Positions 37,081 through 44,703 of a stretch of 64,000 nt of DNA are shown piece by piece. The notes below the pieces were generated by a model. The model had not been told where the DNA came from and ran no database searches. It was given only the letters and a program-made list of their open reading frames with translations. Position numbers and translations under genes: made by a program. How positions within the stretch are numbered: position 1 is the stretch's first letter; each line of letters opens with the position of its first letter. The stretch lies in contig LR134390.1 of assembly GCA_900637705.1 (NCBI GenBank), positions 434,001-498,000 of the forward strand, read 5' to 3'. This DNA comes from Fusobacterium varium (lineage in GTDB: Bacteria > Fusobacteriota > Fusobacteriia > Fusobacteriales > Fusobacteriaceae).

Positions 37081-38226
37081 ATGGAAAAAATAATTCTTAT
37101 ATTATGTTTTATCTGTATAGGGTATCTTTTTTTTGAGAAAAGAAGATCTGTAAAACAGAGGAAAACTTTTAAATATGTTATTCATGTAAATGGAATAAGG
37201 GGGAAATCAACAGTTTCTAGGCTTATAGATGCAGGAGTACGTTCTGGAGGATATAAAACATTTACAAAAACCACTGGAACATCTCCTAGAATCATATCTG
37301 TTTCTGGAGAAGAAAGAGAGATAAATAGAAGAGGAAAAGCAAATATTAAAGAGCAGATAAAAGCGATAAATTGGGCATATAAAGAAAGAGCAGAAGTTCT
37401 AATTTTGGAATGCATGGCTGTAAAACCAGAACTACAATATATATGTGAGAATAAAATATTAAATTCAGATATTGGAGTAATTACCAATGTAAGAGAAGAT
37501 CATCTTGATGAAATGGGAAAAACTTTAGATGAGATAGCAGAATCACTTTCTAACACGATTCCAAAGAATGGAGCTTTTTTCACAAGTGATAAAGAATATT
37601 TTGAATTTTTTAAAAGAAAAGCTGAAAAAAGAAATTCAAAAGCTTTTATAAATAGAAATGAAAAAGAGCAATATTGGGATATTGATTTTGCTAGTAATGT
37701 ATCATTGGCAATAGAAGTATGTAAATATATAGGAATAGATGAAAAAAAGGCTTTAGAAAGTATGAGAAATTATCACAGAGATCCTGGCTGTTTAAAGACA
37801 TTGTTATACAAAAATAGGAAGGGACATGAAGTATTTTTTGTAAATGCTATGGCTGCAAACGATCCTAACTCTACAGATATAATTTTGGAGAGAATTTCTA
37901 AAAGGTATTACTGGAATAATAAAAGATATCTTTTAGTAAATAATAGAGGGGATAGGGTAAGTAGATGGGAACAATATATAAAATTTGTAAAAAATGTTGA
38001 AGAAAAATTTGATAAAGTAATAATATCTGGAGAAAATAGAGAACTTTTTAAAAAATATCTATTGAAAAATAAGATAGATGAAAATAAAATAGAAATATTA
38101 CAAAATGAAAAATATTTTGATGAAATAGAAGATGGAATACTTATTTTTGCTGTTGGAAATATATGTGGACATGGAAAAAAATTAGTAGACTATTTAGAAA
38201 TCAGGGGAGAGGTAATAGATGGCTAA
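37081..38226 (+). CDS. pgsB: Poly-gamma-glutamate synthase PgsB/CapB
   Basis: This 381-aa protein has one N-terminal membrane span and a Mur-ligase-like ATP domain with the P-loop HVNGIRGKSTVSRLI (about residues 38-52), TKTTGTSPRI, LECMAVKPELQ, and TNVREDHLDEMG. The enzyme uses ATP to form glutamyl phosphate and adds glutamate by the gamma-carboxylate to the growing polymer. Length and motifs match the family. It overlaps pgsC by 8 bases. Confidence 0.93.
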   Translation: MEKIILILCFICIGYLFFEKRRSVKQRKTFKYVIHVNGIRGKSTVSRLIDAGVRSGGYKTFTKTTGTSPRIISVSGEEREINRRGKANIKEQIKAINWAYKERAEVLILECMAVKPELQYICENKILNSDIGVITNVREDHLDEMGKTLDEIAESLSNTIPKNGAFFTSDKEYFEFFKRKAEKRNSKAFINRNEKEQYWDIDFASNVSLAIEVCKYIGIDEKKALESMRNYHRDPGCLKTLLYKNRKGHEVFFVNAMAANDPNSTDIILERISKRYYWNNKRYLLVNNRGDRVSRWEQYIKFVKNVEEKFDKVIISGENRELFKKYLLKNKIDENKIEILQNEKYFDEIEDGILIFAVGNICGHGKKLVDYLEIRGEVIDG

Positions 38227-38677
38227 TGACATAATAATATTTGGTATCATATTGAGTATAATATTTTATGAAATAACAGAAATATCTCCAGGAGGATTAA
38301 TTGTTCCAGCATATATAGCTTTTTATATAAATGACCCCCAAAGAATTTCCATAACTATAGTTGCAGGAATATTAACTTTTCTTGTTGTAAAACTTATATC
38401 AAATCATACTATAATATATGGGAGAAGAAAATTTGCCTTATGTATAATGATAAGTTTTATAATAAGGCTTATAGTCAAATATTTTAATATTTATGTAGTA
38501 AATGAATATGAAATCTATATTCTGGGAGGCAGTATAATTGGAGTAATAATTCCAGGGATAATAGCACAAGAAATGGATAAACATGGAGTTGTAAAAACTG
38601 TATCTTCTTTGATGATGCTTTCAATATTTATAAAAGCTGTAGTAGAAGTTATCTATAAGGCAGGTGGAGCGAATTGA
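38219..38677 (+). CDS. pgsC: Poly-gamma-glutamate biosynthesis protein PgsC/CapC
   Basis: This 152-aa membrane protein with about five spans begins with EITEISPGGLIVPAYIAFY, the hallmark of PgsC. It partners PgsB in the membrane synthase. The start is embedded in the end of pgsB and its stop overlaps the next TTG start by 4 bases, so the three genes are translationally coupled. Confidence 0.92.
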   Translation: MANDIIIFGIILSIIFYEITEISPGGLIVPAYIAFYINDPQRISITIVAGILTFLVVKLISNHTIIYGRRKFALCIMISFIIRLIVKYFNIYVVNEYEIYILGGSIIGVIIPGIIAQEMDKHGVVKTVSSLMMLSIFIKAVVEVIYKAGGAN

Positions 38678-39747
38678 ATAAGAAAGTTGATAATATTATT
38701 CTTACAGCAATAGCTCTATTATTTATCTTCATTCAATATGGATTAAAAAATAAAGAAATAAAAATAAAAAGTCCTTATTATAGCGAAATGGTTGAAGCTT
38801 CAGAAAAAATGAAAATTATAAGTACAGAAATAAAAAATGAAAGAATAAGAAGAGGAATAACAATAGATAAAAATTTAGATATTAATGAAACTGGTCTTAT
38901 TGGAGAAGAATGGAGTGGAATAACAACTACTTTAGGAAATTTAGAAAGTAAAAGGACAAGTACAAATCCTGATTTTGCAGCTCTTTTGGTAAAATTATTT
39001 AAAGAAAAAGGTTTAAAAAAAGGAGATATAATAGCTGCAAATCTTTCAAGTTCTTTTCCAGCATTAAATTTATCTCTGATAGCAGCAGCAGACACTTTGG
39101 GGTTAGAAGCTGTAATGGTAAACTCAGTTGGATCTTCTACATATGGGGGAAATATTGAAGATTTTACATATCTTGATATGGAGAACCATCTTTTTTCTAA
39201 AGGAATGATTAGAAATAGGAGCAGAGGATTTTCTTTGGGTGGAATAGGAGATATAGGGAAAGAATTTGAAAAAGAGATAAAAGAAAAAATAGTAGCAAGA
39301 AATAAAAAATATGGGCTTAAGTTTTTCTATAATGAAAATTTAGAGAAAAATATAGAGGAAAGATATAATTATTTTGTAGAAGAGAGTAATGACCAAATAA
39401 AAATTTTTGTAAATATTGGGGGCAATCTTTTATCTATTGGAGATAGTGTAGATATTATAGTAAATTCTAAAGTGATTTTAAATGAAAATACAAATATAAA
39501 AAAAGGATTAGTAGGAAGATTTTTAAAAAATAAAATACCAGTATTTTACCTCTTAAATCTTAAAGGAATTACAACAGCATACAATTTACCCTTTGATCAA
39601 TATGACTTAAAAAAAATGTCAGAATCTGATATATATTTTGAAAAAAATAAAAGTATTTGGAATTATCTGATCATTGGAATTTTCTTAATGTTTATATTAA
39701 AAATGATATTTATGAAAAAAAATAAAAAAATTTACGAAAACTATTGA
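38674..39747 (+). CDS. pgsW: Poly-gamma-glutamate system protein PgsW
   Basis: This 357-aa protein has a membrane span near each end (residues 9-24 and about 331-348) and a periplasmic middle domain with GLIGEEWSGITTTLGNLESKRTSTNPDFAALL and DTLGLEAVMVNSVGSSTYGGN. It matches the protein found beside pgsBC in some bacteria. No PgsA/CapA is present in this locus, so PgsW may supply the export or extracytoplasmic function. A TTG start is used behind AGGTGGAG. Confidence 0.85.
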   Translation: MNKKVDNIILTAIALLFIFIQYGLKNKEIKIKSPYYSEMVEASEKMKIISTEIKNERIRRGITIDKNLDINETGLIGEEWSGITTTLGNLESKRTSTNPDFAALLVKLFKEKGLKKGDIIAANLSSSFPALNLSLIAAADTLGLEAVMVNSVGSSTYGGNIEDFTYLDMENHLFSKGMIRNRSRGFSLGGIGDIGKEFEKEIKEKIVARNKKYGLKFFYNENLEKNIEERYNYFVEESNDQIKIFVNIGGNLLSIGDSVDIIVNSKVILNENTNIKKGLVGRFLKNKIPVFYLLNLKGITTAYNLPFDQYDLKKMSESDIYFEKNKSIWNYLIIGIFLMFILKMIFMKKNKKIYENY

Positions 39748-39821
39748 GTTTATTTAAAAAAAATGCTACTGTAATAGTAATAGCAACACAATATCATATA
39801 AAATAGTTGGGAGTGATAAGA

Positions 39822-40142
39822 ATGACAAAAAAAGAATTTGTAGAATTATTTGGAACTAAAGCTGGAATAAAAACTAAAGTAGAGGCAGACAAACTTACAA
39901 AAGCATTTATAGATACTCTTGAAGAAATTTTAGTAAAAGGTGAAAATGTGTCATTTATAGGATTTGGAAAATTTGAAGCTGCTGAAAGAGCTGCAAGAAC
40001 TTGTGTTAATCCACAAACTAAAAAACCTATGAAAGTAGAAGCTAAGAAAGTTGCTAAATTTAGAGCTGGAAAAAATTTATTAGAAAAAATGAATCCAGTT
40101 GTTGAAAAAAAAGCTGCAAAATCTAAGAAAAAAGGAAAATAA
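39822..40142 (+). CDS. hup: HU-family DNA-binding protein
   Basis: This 106-aa protein has the HU beta-arm signature GFGKFEAAERAARTCVNPQTKKPMKVEAKKVAKFRAGK and a lysine-rich tail (KKAAKSKKKGK) that makes it longer than the common 90-aa HU. It bends and compacts DNA. GGGAGTGATAAGA precedes the ATG at 39822. It is monocistronic, followed by a terminator. Confidence 0.93.
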   Translation: MTKKEFVELFGTKAGIKTKVEADKLTKAFIDTLEEILVKGENVSFIGFGKFEAAERAARTCVNPQTKKPMKVEAKKVAKFRAGKNLLEKMNPVVEKKAAKSKKKGK

Positions 40143-40154
40143 TTAAACATATGA

Positions 40155-40184
40155 AATGGCTGCTTACGGGCAGCTATTTTTTAT
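40155..40184 (+). terminator. Terminator of hup
   Basis: AATGGCTGC and GCAGCTATT arms with a 5-base loop and a T-run follow 12 bases after hup. Confidence 0.85.
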
Positions 40185-40276
40185 ATATTCAACTATTAAT
40201 TTTAAATTAGTTTTTATTAAAATAAAATTTTATAAAAAATAAGATTAGAAACTTTGAAAAAATAAAGTTTTGCGCA

Positions 40277-40321
40277 AAGGAAGTAGAGAATTTTGAATTC
40301 TAGCTTTATACTTCTTTTTTT
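40277..40321 (+). terminator. Second branched hairpin with T-run before plsY
   Basis: Outer arms AAGGAAGTA and TACTTCTTT (40277-40285, 40309-40317) enclose an inner AGAATT/AATTCT stem, and T's follow. It sits directly before the plsY promoter and probably isolates the two units. Confidence 0.5.
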
Positions 40322-40324
40322 ATA

Positions 40325-40333
40325 TGATATAAT
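40325..40333 (+). promoter_or_regulatory. Extended -10 promoter of plsY operon
   Basis: TGATATAAT, a perfect extended -10 element without a clear -35, lies about 80 bases before plsY. The same core (TATATGATATAATTT or close) is found at 44118 and 61331. Confidence 0.6.
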
Positions 40334-40414
40334 TTAAAATAAGAAAAAATCTATTAAAAAATTAGCAGAAGTCTATTTAATCTATAGAAGAGATATAAAC
40401 ATAGGAGAGAAGTT

Positions 40415-41017
40415 ATGAAAGAAATATTATTTTTAGTTTTAGGTTATGTAATGGGAGCACTTCCTAATGGAGTATGGATAGGAAAATATTTTAAAAAAAT
40501 AGATATAAGAGAACATGGAAGTAAAAATTCAGGTGCTACAAATGCATATAGAGTATTAGGACCTAGATATGGGCTTATGGTACTAGTGGCAGATGCTTTA
40601 AAGGGTTTTCTTCCACCATTTTTAGCCAGTAGATATGGAGTAAGTGGAAATATGTTACTATTGATAGGAGTTTTGGCCATTATTGGACATTCTTTATCTT
40701 TTTTCCTTCATTTTAAAGGTGGGAAAGGTGTAGCAACAAGTTTAGGAGTATTTCTTTTTTTAATACCTAATGTGACACTTGCTTTACTAATAGTTTTTAT
40801 TCTTGTGGTTTATTTTACAAGATATATTTCTTTAGGTTCAATCGTAGCAGCAGCAGCATTGCCAATTCTTACTGCATTAAGTCCAGTGGGATATGGAATA
40901 GGAAAGACACCTCTTCTAGTAATGACCACTTTAATAGGTGTTTTTGTAATATATAGACATAGAACAAATATCAAAAGACTTATAGAAGGAACAGAAAATA
41001 AATTTAAGCTTAAATAA
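40415..41017 (+). CDS. plsY: Glycerol-3-phosphate acyltransferase PlsY
   Basis: This 200-aa polytopic inner-membrane protein has the PlsY motifs DIREHGSKNSGATNAYRVLG, HFKGGKGVATSLGVF and YRHRTNIKRLIEGTENKF. It transfers acyl from acyl-phosphate to position 1 of glycerol-3-phosphate, the first step in phospholipid synthesis. gpsA, which makes the substrate glycerol-3-phosphate, follows within 15 bases. Confidence 0.95.
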   Translation: MKEILFLVLGYVMGALPNGVWIGKYFKKIDIREHGSKNSGATNAYRVLGPRYGLMVLVADALKGFLPPFLASRYGVSGNMLLLIGVLAIIGHSLSFFLHFKGGKGVATSLGVFLFLIPNVTLALLIVFILVVYFTRYISLGSIVAAAALPILTALSPVGYGIGKTPLLVMTTLIGVFVIYRHRTNIKRLIEGTENKFKLK

Positions 41018-41029
41018 GGAGTGATTGGC

Positions 41030-42030
41030 ATGAAAAAAGTAGTAATCATAGGAGCAGGAAGTTGGGGGACAGCCTTAGGACTGGTACTAGCTAGAAAGGG
41101 TTATGATATTACTTTGTGGGAATTTAATAAGGAAAGAGCAGAGGAAATACAAAAAAATAGAGAAAATAAAAGATATTTACCTGGAATAAAATTTCCAGAT
41201 AACTTGAATGTAACATATAGGAAAGAAAATCTTCTTGAAGGAATAAAATATGTAGTATTTCGGTTCCTTCACAGGTGCTAAGAGGAGTAATAAGAGAATT
41301 TTCGAATAATTTGACTGAAGATATGCTTTTAGTTAATACTGCTAAAGGAATAGAAGTATCAACAGGAATGAGGCTTTCAGAAGTTATGAAAGATGAAATA
41401 AAAGGAAAGTTTCATAAGAATATAGTAGTTTTATCAGGACCTACACATGCAGAGGAAGTTGCAGTAGGAATACCAACAACTATAGTAGCAGCTGGAGAAA
41501 GAGAAAAAGCTGCTGAAATACAGGAACTTTTTAATAGTAAAGTATTTAGAGTATATTTAAGTGAAGATGTAGTAGGAGTAGAATTAGGTGCTGCAGTAAA
41601 AAATTGCCTGGCTATAGGAGCTGGTATTGCTGATGGAATGGGATTTGGAGATAACACAAAGGCAGCCTTGATAACTAGAGGAATTGCTGAAATGATAAGA
41701 TATGGAAAAGCATGTGGTGCCAAAGAAATAACCTTTTCTGGGCTTAGTGGAATAGGTGATCTAATAGTAACATGTGCAAGTAAACATAGCAGAAATAGAC
41801 ATGTAGGAGAATGTTTAGGAAAAGGTCAAGATATACAAACTATTTTAAGTGAAATGACTATGGTTGCTGAAGGAGTTCCAACAGTAAAAGCAGTATATGA
41901 GCAAATTCAAAAATTAAATATTTCAATGCCGATATTAGAAGCCACATACAATATCATATATAAAAATGCAAATGCTGGAAATATGGTAGAAGAACTTATG
42001 GAAAGAACTTTAAAAGAGGAATTTTACTAA
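41030..42030 (+). CDS. gpsA: Glycerol-3-phosphate dehydrogenase [NAD(P)+] GpsA (frameshifted)
   Basis: The N-terminal Rossmann motif GAGSWGTALGLVLARKGY and the C-terminal SGPTHAEEV, ELGAAVKNCLAIGAGIADG and GLSGIGDLIVTCASKHSRN are all present, but in two frames. Adding one T at 41258-41260 gives VFSVPSQVLRGVI and a protein of about 333 aa, the expected size. The enzyme reduces dihydroxyacetone phosphate for phospholipid synthesis and is normally essential, so the break is almost certainly not real. The ATG at 41030 follows AAGGAGTG. Confidence 0.93.
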
Positions 42031-42059
42031 AATAAAATTGACAAAAGTGGGGAATGGCA

Positions 42060-42863
42060 ATGATAGAGAAGGATCTTATTTCACTTTATTTAGCAGATAT
42101 AAGAAAATATAAAATATTAGATAAAGATGAGGAGCTAAATCTTTTAATTAAGGCTAAGGCTGGAGATGAAGAATCTAAAAATCAATTGATTTTATCTAAT
42201 CTCAGGTTAGTTGTTAATATTGCAAAAGGTTATATAAATAAAGGGTTAAGTTTCATAGATTTGATTAGTGAAGGAAACTTAGGACTTATTTATGCAATAG
42301 AAAAATTTGATATTACAAAAGGTTTTAGATTTTCAACATACGCAGTGTGGTGGATTAAACAATCTATAAGTAAGGCTGTTATAGTAAAAGGAAGAGAAAT
42401 AAGAATTCCTTCATATAAATATGATTTGCTAAATAAAGTAAATCGTTATGTTATGTCACGATTAAAAGATGAAGGTAATTATCCGCCAGTGGAAGAAATA
42501 GCTGCAGAGCTAAATATAGATGTAGATAAAATACAAGATATAATAATGGATTTTCAAGATCCAATGTCTTTAAGCACACAAATAGGAGATGATATTTATC
42601 TCGAAGACACTTTAGCCCAACAAGAAGATTTTTCTATGGAAGAGGAAATTTTTAATGAAATGGGTAGAAAACAAGTGAGAGATATGGTCAATCAATTAGA
42701 AGAACGTGAAAAAGAAATACTTAAGTTGAGATATGGGTTAGATGGGTATGAAATACATACTTTAGAAGAAATTGGGAATACTCTTAATATAACAAGAGAA
42801 AGAGTAAGACAGATAGAGAAAAAACTTTACAAAAACTTAGATCAAAATATACTAAAGAATTGA
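42060..42863 (+). CDS. RpoD-family sigma factor lacking region 1.1
   Basis: This protein of 267 aa has region 1.2 (DLISLYLADIRKY), region 2 (NLRLVVNIAKGYINKGLSFIDLISEGNLGLIYAIEKFD and FSTYAVWWIKQSISKAV), region 3 and region 4 (LEEIGNTLNITRERVRQIEKKLYKNL). It lacks region 1.1 and the long insert of the main sigma factor, so it looks like a group 2 sigma. The ATG at 42060 gives better spacing from GTGGGG than the one at 42054. It lies between gpsA and dnaN in one operon. Confidence 0.88.
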   Translation: MIEKDLISLYLADIRKYKILDKDEELNLLIKAKAGDEESKNQLILSNLRLVVNIAKGYINKGLSFIDLISEGNLGLIYAIEKFDITKGFRFSTYAVWWIKQSISKAVIVKGREIRIPSYKYDLLNKVNRYVMSRLKDEGNYPPVEEIAAELNIDVDKIQDIIMDFQDPMSLSTQIGDDIYLEDTLAQQEDFSMEEEIFNEMGRKQVRDMVNQLEEREKEILKLRYGLDGYEIHTLEEIGNTLNITRERVRQIEKKLYKNLDQNILKN

Positions 42864-42903
42864 AAGGTGATCTTTTTTAGAAGCTTAAACAGGAGGAAAA
42901 AAA

Positions 42904-44033
42904 GTGATTGTAAAATTAAAAAGACAGGATTTTTTAAAAAGATTAAAAATAGTTGAAAAGGCTATAAATGAAAATAAGATAAAGCCAATAATTTCTTGTG
43001 CATATATAGAAACTAGAGAAGAGAATCTATTTTTTTGTGGTACAAATCTTGAAACTACTATTACTACAGAAATGAAGTGTGAAGAGATAGTGGAAGAGGG
43101 AAAAATAGTATTTCAACATCAGTTGGTAGATGAATATTTAAGAGAAATTAAAGATGAAATTGTGACTTTAAGTGTAAGAGATAATAATCTTTTTATTGAG
43201 AGTTCTGACTCTTCTTCTGAATTTTCCCTTATGGAAGCAGAGGACTTTCCAAGAATACTTGTAGAGGCTGATTTTTTTCAAAGACAAGAGGATTTTAAAA
43301 TTAATAGTACAGAATTAGCTGATATATTTGAAAAAGTAAAATTTGCTGCTTCTAGTTCAAGTGAAAATCTTCCTATAAATTGTGTAAGACTGGAAAGTGA
43401 AGGAAATAATTTGAAATTCATAACTACAGATACTTATAGACTTGTATTTTTAGAAAAAGAACTAGAAAAAGTTAATGAGAAACTTGGAGTAAGTATTCCT
43501 TTAAATACAATTGAAGCTTTAGCAAAGCTTTTAAGAAGTATAGAAGAAACAGAAATAAAGTTTTATTTTTACAATAAGCAAGTATATTTTAAATTAGAGG
43601 ATACTCTTATAATAAGTAGAGTCATTGACTTAGCATTTCCTAATTATAGAGGAATATTAGGAAATGATACATATAATAAGACGCTTATTATAAATAGTGA
43701 AAAATTTTTAAAAGTTCTTAGAAGAATAATAATATTTGTAAGAAATAATGTAGAATCAAAATATGGGGCAACTTTTGAACTTGAAGGAAAAGAGCTTAAA
43801 GTAAATGGTGTAAATGATATTGCTAAGATAAATGAGCAGTTAGAAGTAGAATATGAAGGCGATAGAATAAAAATTTCTCTGAATGCTAAGTTTCTTTCTG
43901 ACTTTATTCAAAATTTAAATAAAGAAAGCAATATTATGCTTAATTTTATTAGTTCAAATAGTTCAGTTAAAATAAAAAAGAAAATGATGACAATTATCTT
44001 TATATAGTAATGCCACTAGCATTAAAAGATTAA
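42904..44033 (+). CDS. dnaN: DNA polymerase III beta sliding clamp (frameshifted near the end)
   Basis: The three clamp domains are recognisable over about 365 residues (VDEYLREI, INCVRLESEGNNLKFITTDTYRLVFLEKEL, LNAKFLSDFIQNL). In the given frame the end reads KKKMMTIIFI. Adding one A to the run at 43974-43979 restores ENDDNYLYIVMPLALKD, the typical C-terminus that forms the client-binding groove. The clamp tethers replication and repair polymerases to DNA. A GTG start is used behind CAGGAGG. dnaA is not nearby. Confidence 0.9.
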
Positions 44034-44042
44034 TTTTAAATG

Positions 44043-44075
44043 AGAGCTAATAGAAAATATTAGCTCTATTTTTTC
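44043..44075 (+). terminator. Terminator after dnaN
   Basis: AGAGCTAATA (44043-44052) and TATTAGCTCT (44058-44067) form a perfect 10-base stem followed by ATTTTTTC. Confidence 0.9.
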
Positions 44076-44097
44076 TTAATGATTAAATTTTGATTGT

Positions 44098-44126
44098 TTG
44101 AAATATGGACTTAAATATGATATAAT
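44098..44126 (+). promoter_or_regulatory. Promoter of the DUF116-TPR-TonB operon
   Basis: TTGAAA (44098-44103), a 17-base spacer and TATAAT (44121-44126) with an extended -10 TG (TGATATAAT) lie 30 bases before the first gene. Confidence 0.8.
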
Positions 44127-44155
44127 TTTCTTAATAATTTTGAAGAGGTAAAAAG

Positions 44156-44703
44156 ATGAACAGTAATTTTTTTAAAAAAATAGTATATGAATTTTACTAT
44201 CTATTATTTTTGCTTACAGATAGAAAAAAGCAAGAAATAGAGGTAAATAATATAGCTATAAAGTTTTTGAATTATAATAATAAAAAGTAATGTCTTCTTT
44301 AAAAGGAAAGGATATAAAAAAACTGTTAATTTTACTTCCACATTGTGTTCAAAAATATACATGTCCATATAAAGTAACATCAAATATAGAAAACTGTAAG
44401 AATTGTGGTCAGTGTGTGATAGGTGAACTTCTGAATATGAAAAAAGATTTTCCTATAGAAATAAGAATTGCTACAGGAGGAACTCTTGCTAGAAAACATA
44501 TAAAGGAATTAAGACCAGATTTGGTAGCTGCAGTAGCATGTAAGAGAGATCTTATGTCAGGTATACATGATGCGTTTCCAGTGAAAGTATATGGGATATT
44601 TAATAAAATTGTAAATGAACCATGTGTAAATACGACGGTTTCTGGAGAAAAAATAAGGAGTTTTTTAAAAGAAGTATATAAAACTCAAGGAGGAGAAATG
44701 TGA
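44156..44703 (+). CDS. DUF116-like protein with cysteine cluster (frameshifted)
   Basis: A 44-codon frame from 44156 (GAAGAGG upstream) runs into TAATG at the next frame. Adding one A to the run at 44282-44286 fuses them into one protein of about 182 aa. It has the DUF116 block LLPHCVQKYTCPYKV, CKNCGQC (likely metal or FeS site), IATGGTLARKHIKELRPDLVAAVACKRDL and a later conserved NEPCVNT. The function of DUF116 is unknown; its cysteines suggest a redox or metal role. It opens the TPR/TonB operon, and its stop overlaps the next start by 4 bases. Confidence 0.8.

Noticed and set aside
44156-44290. Separate 44-aa gene before DUF116
   Set aside because: One added A in the run at 44282-44286 makes it the N-terminus of the DUF116 protein, matching the longer form of that family as I know it.
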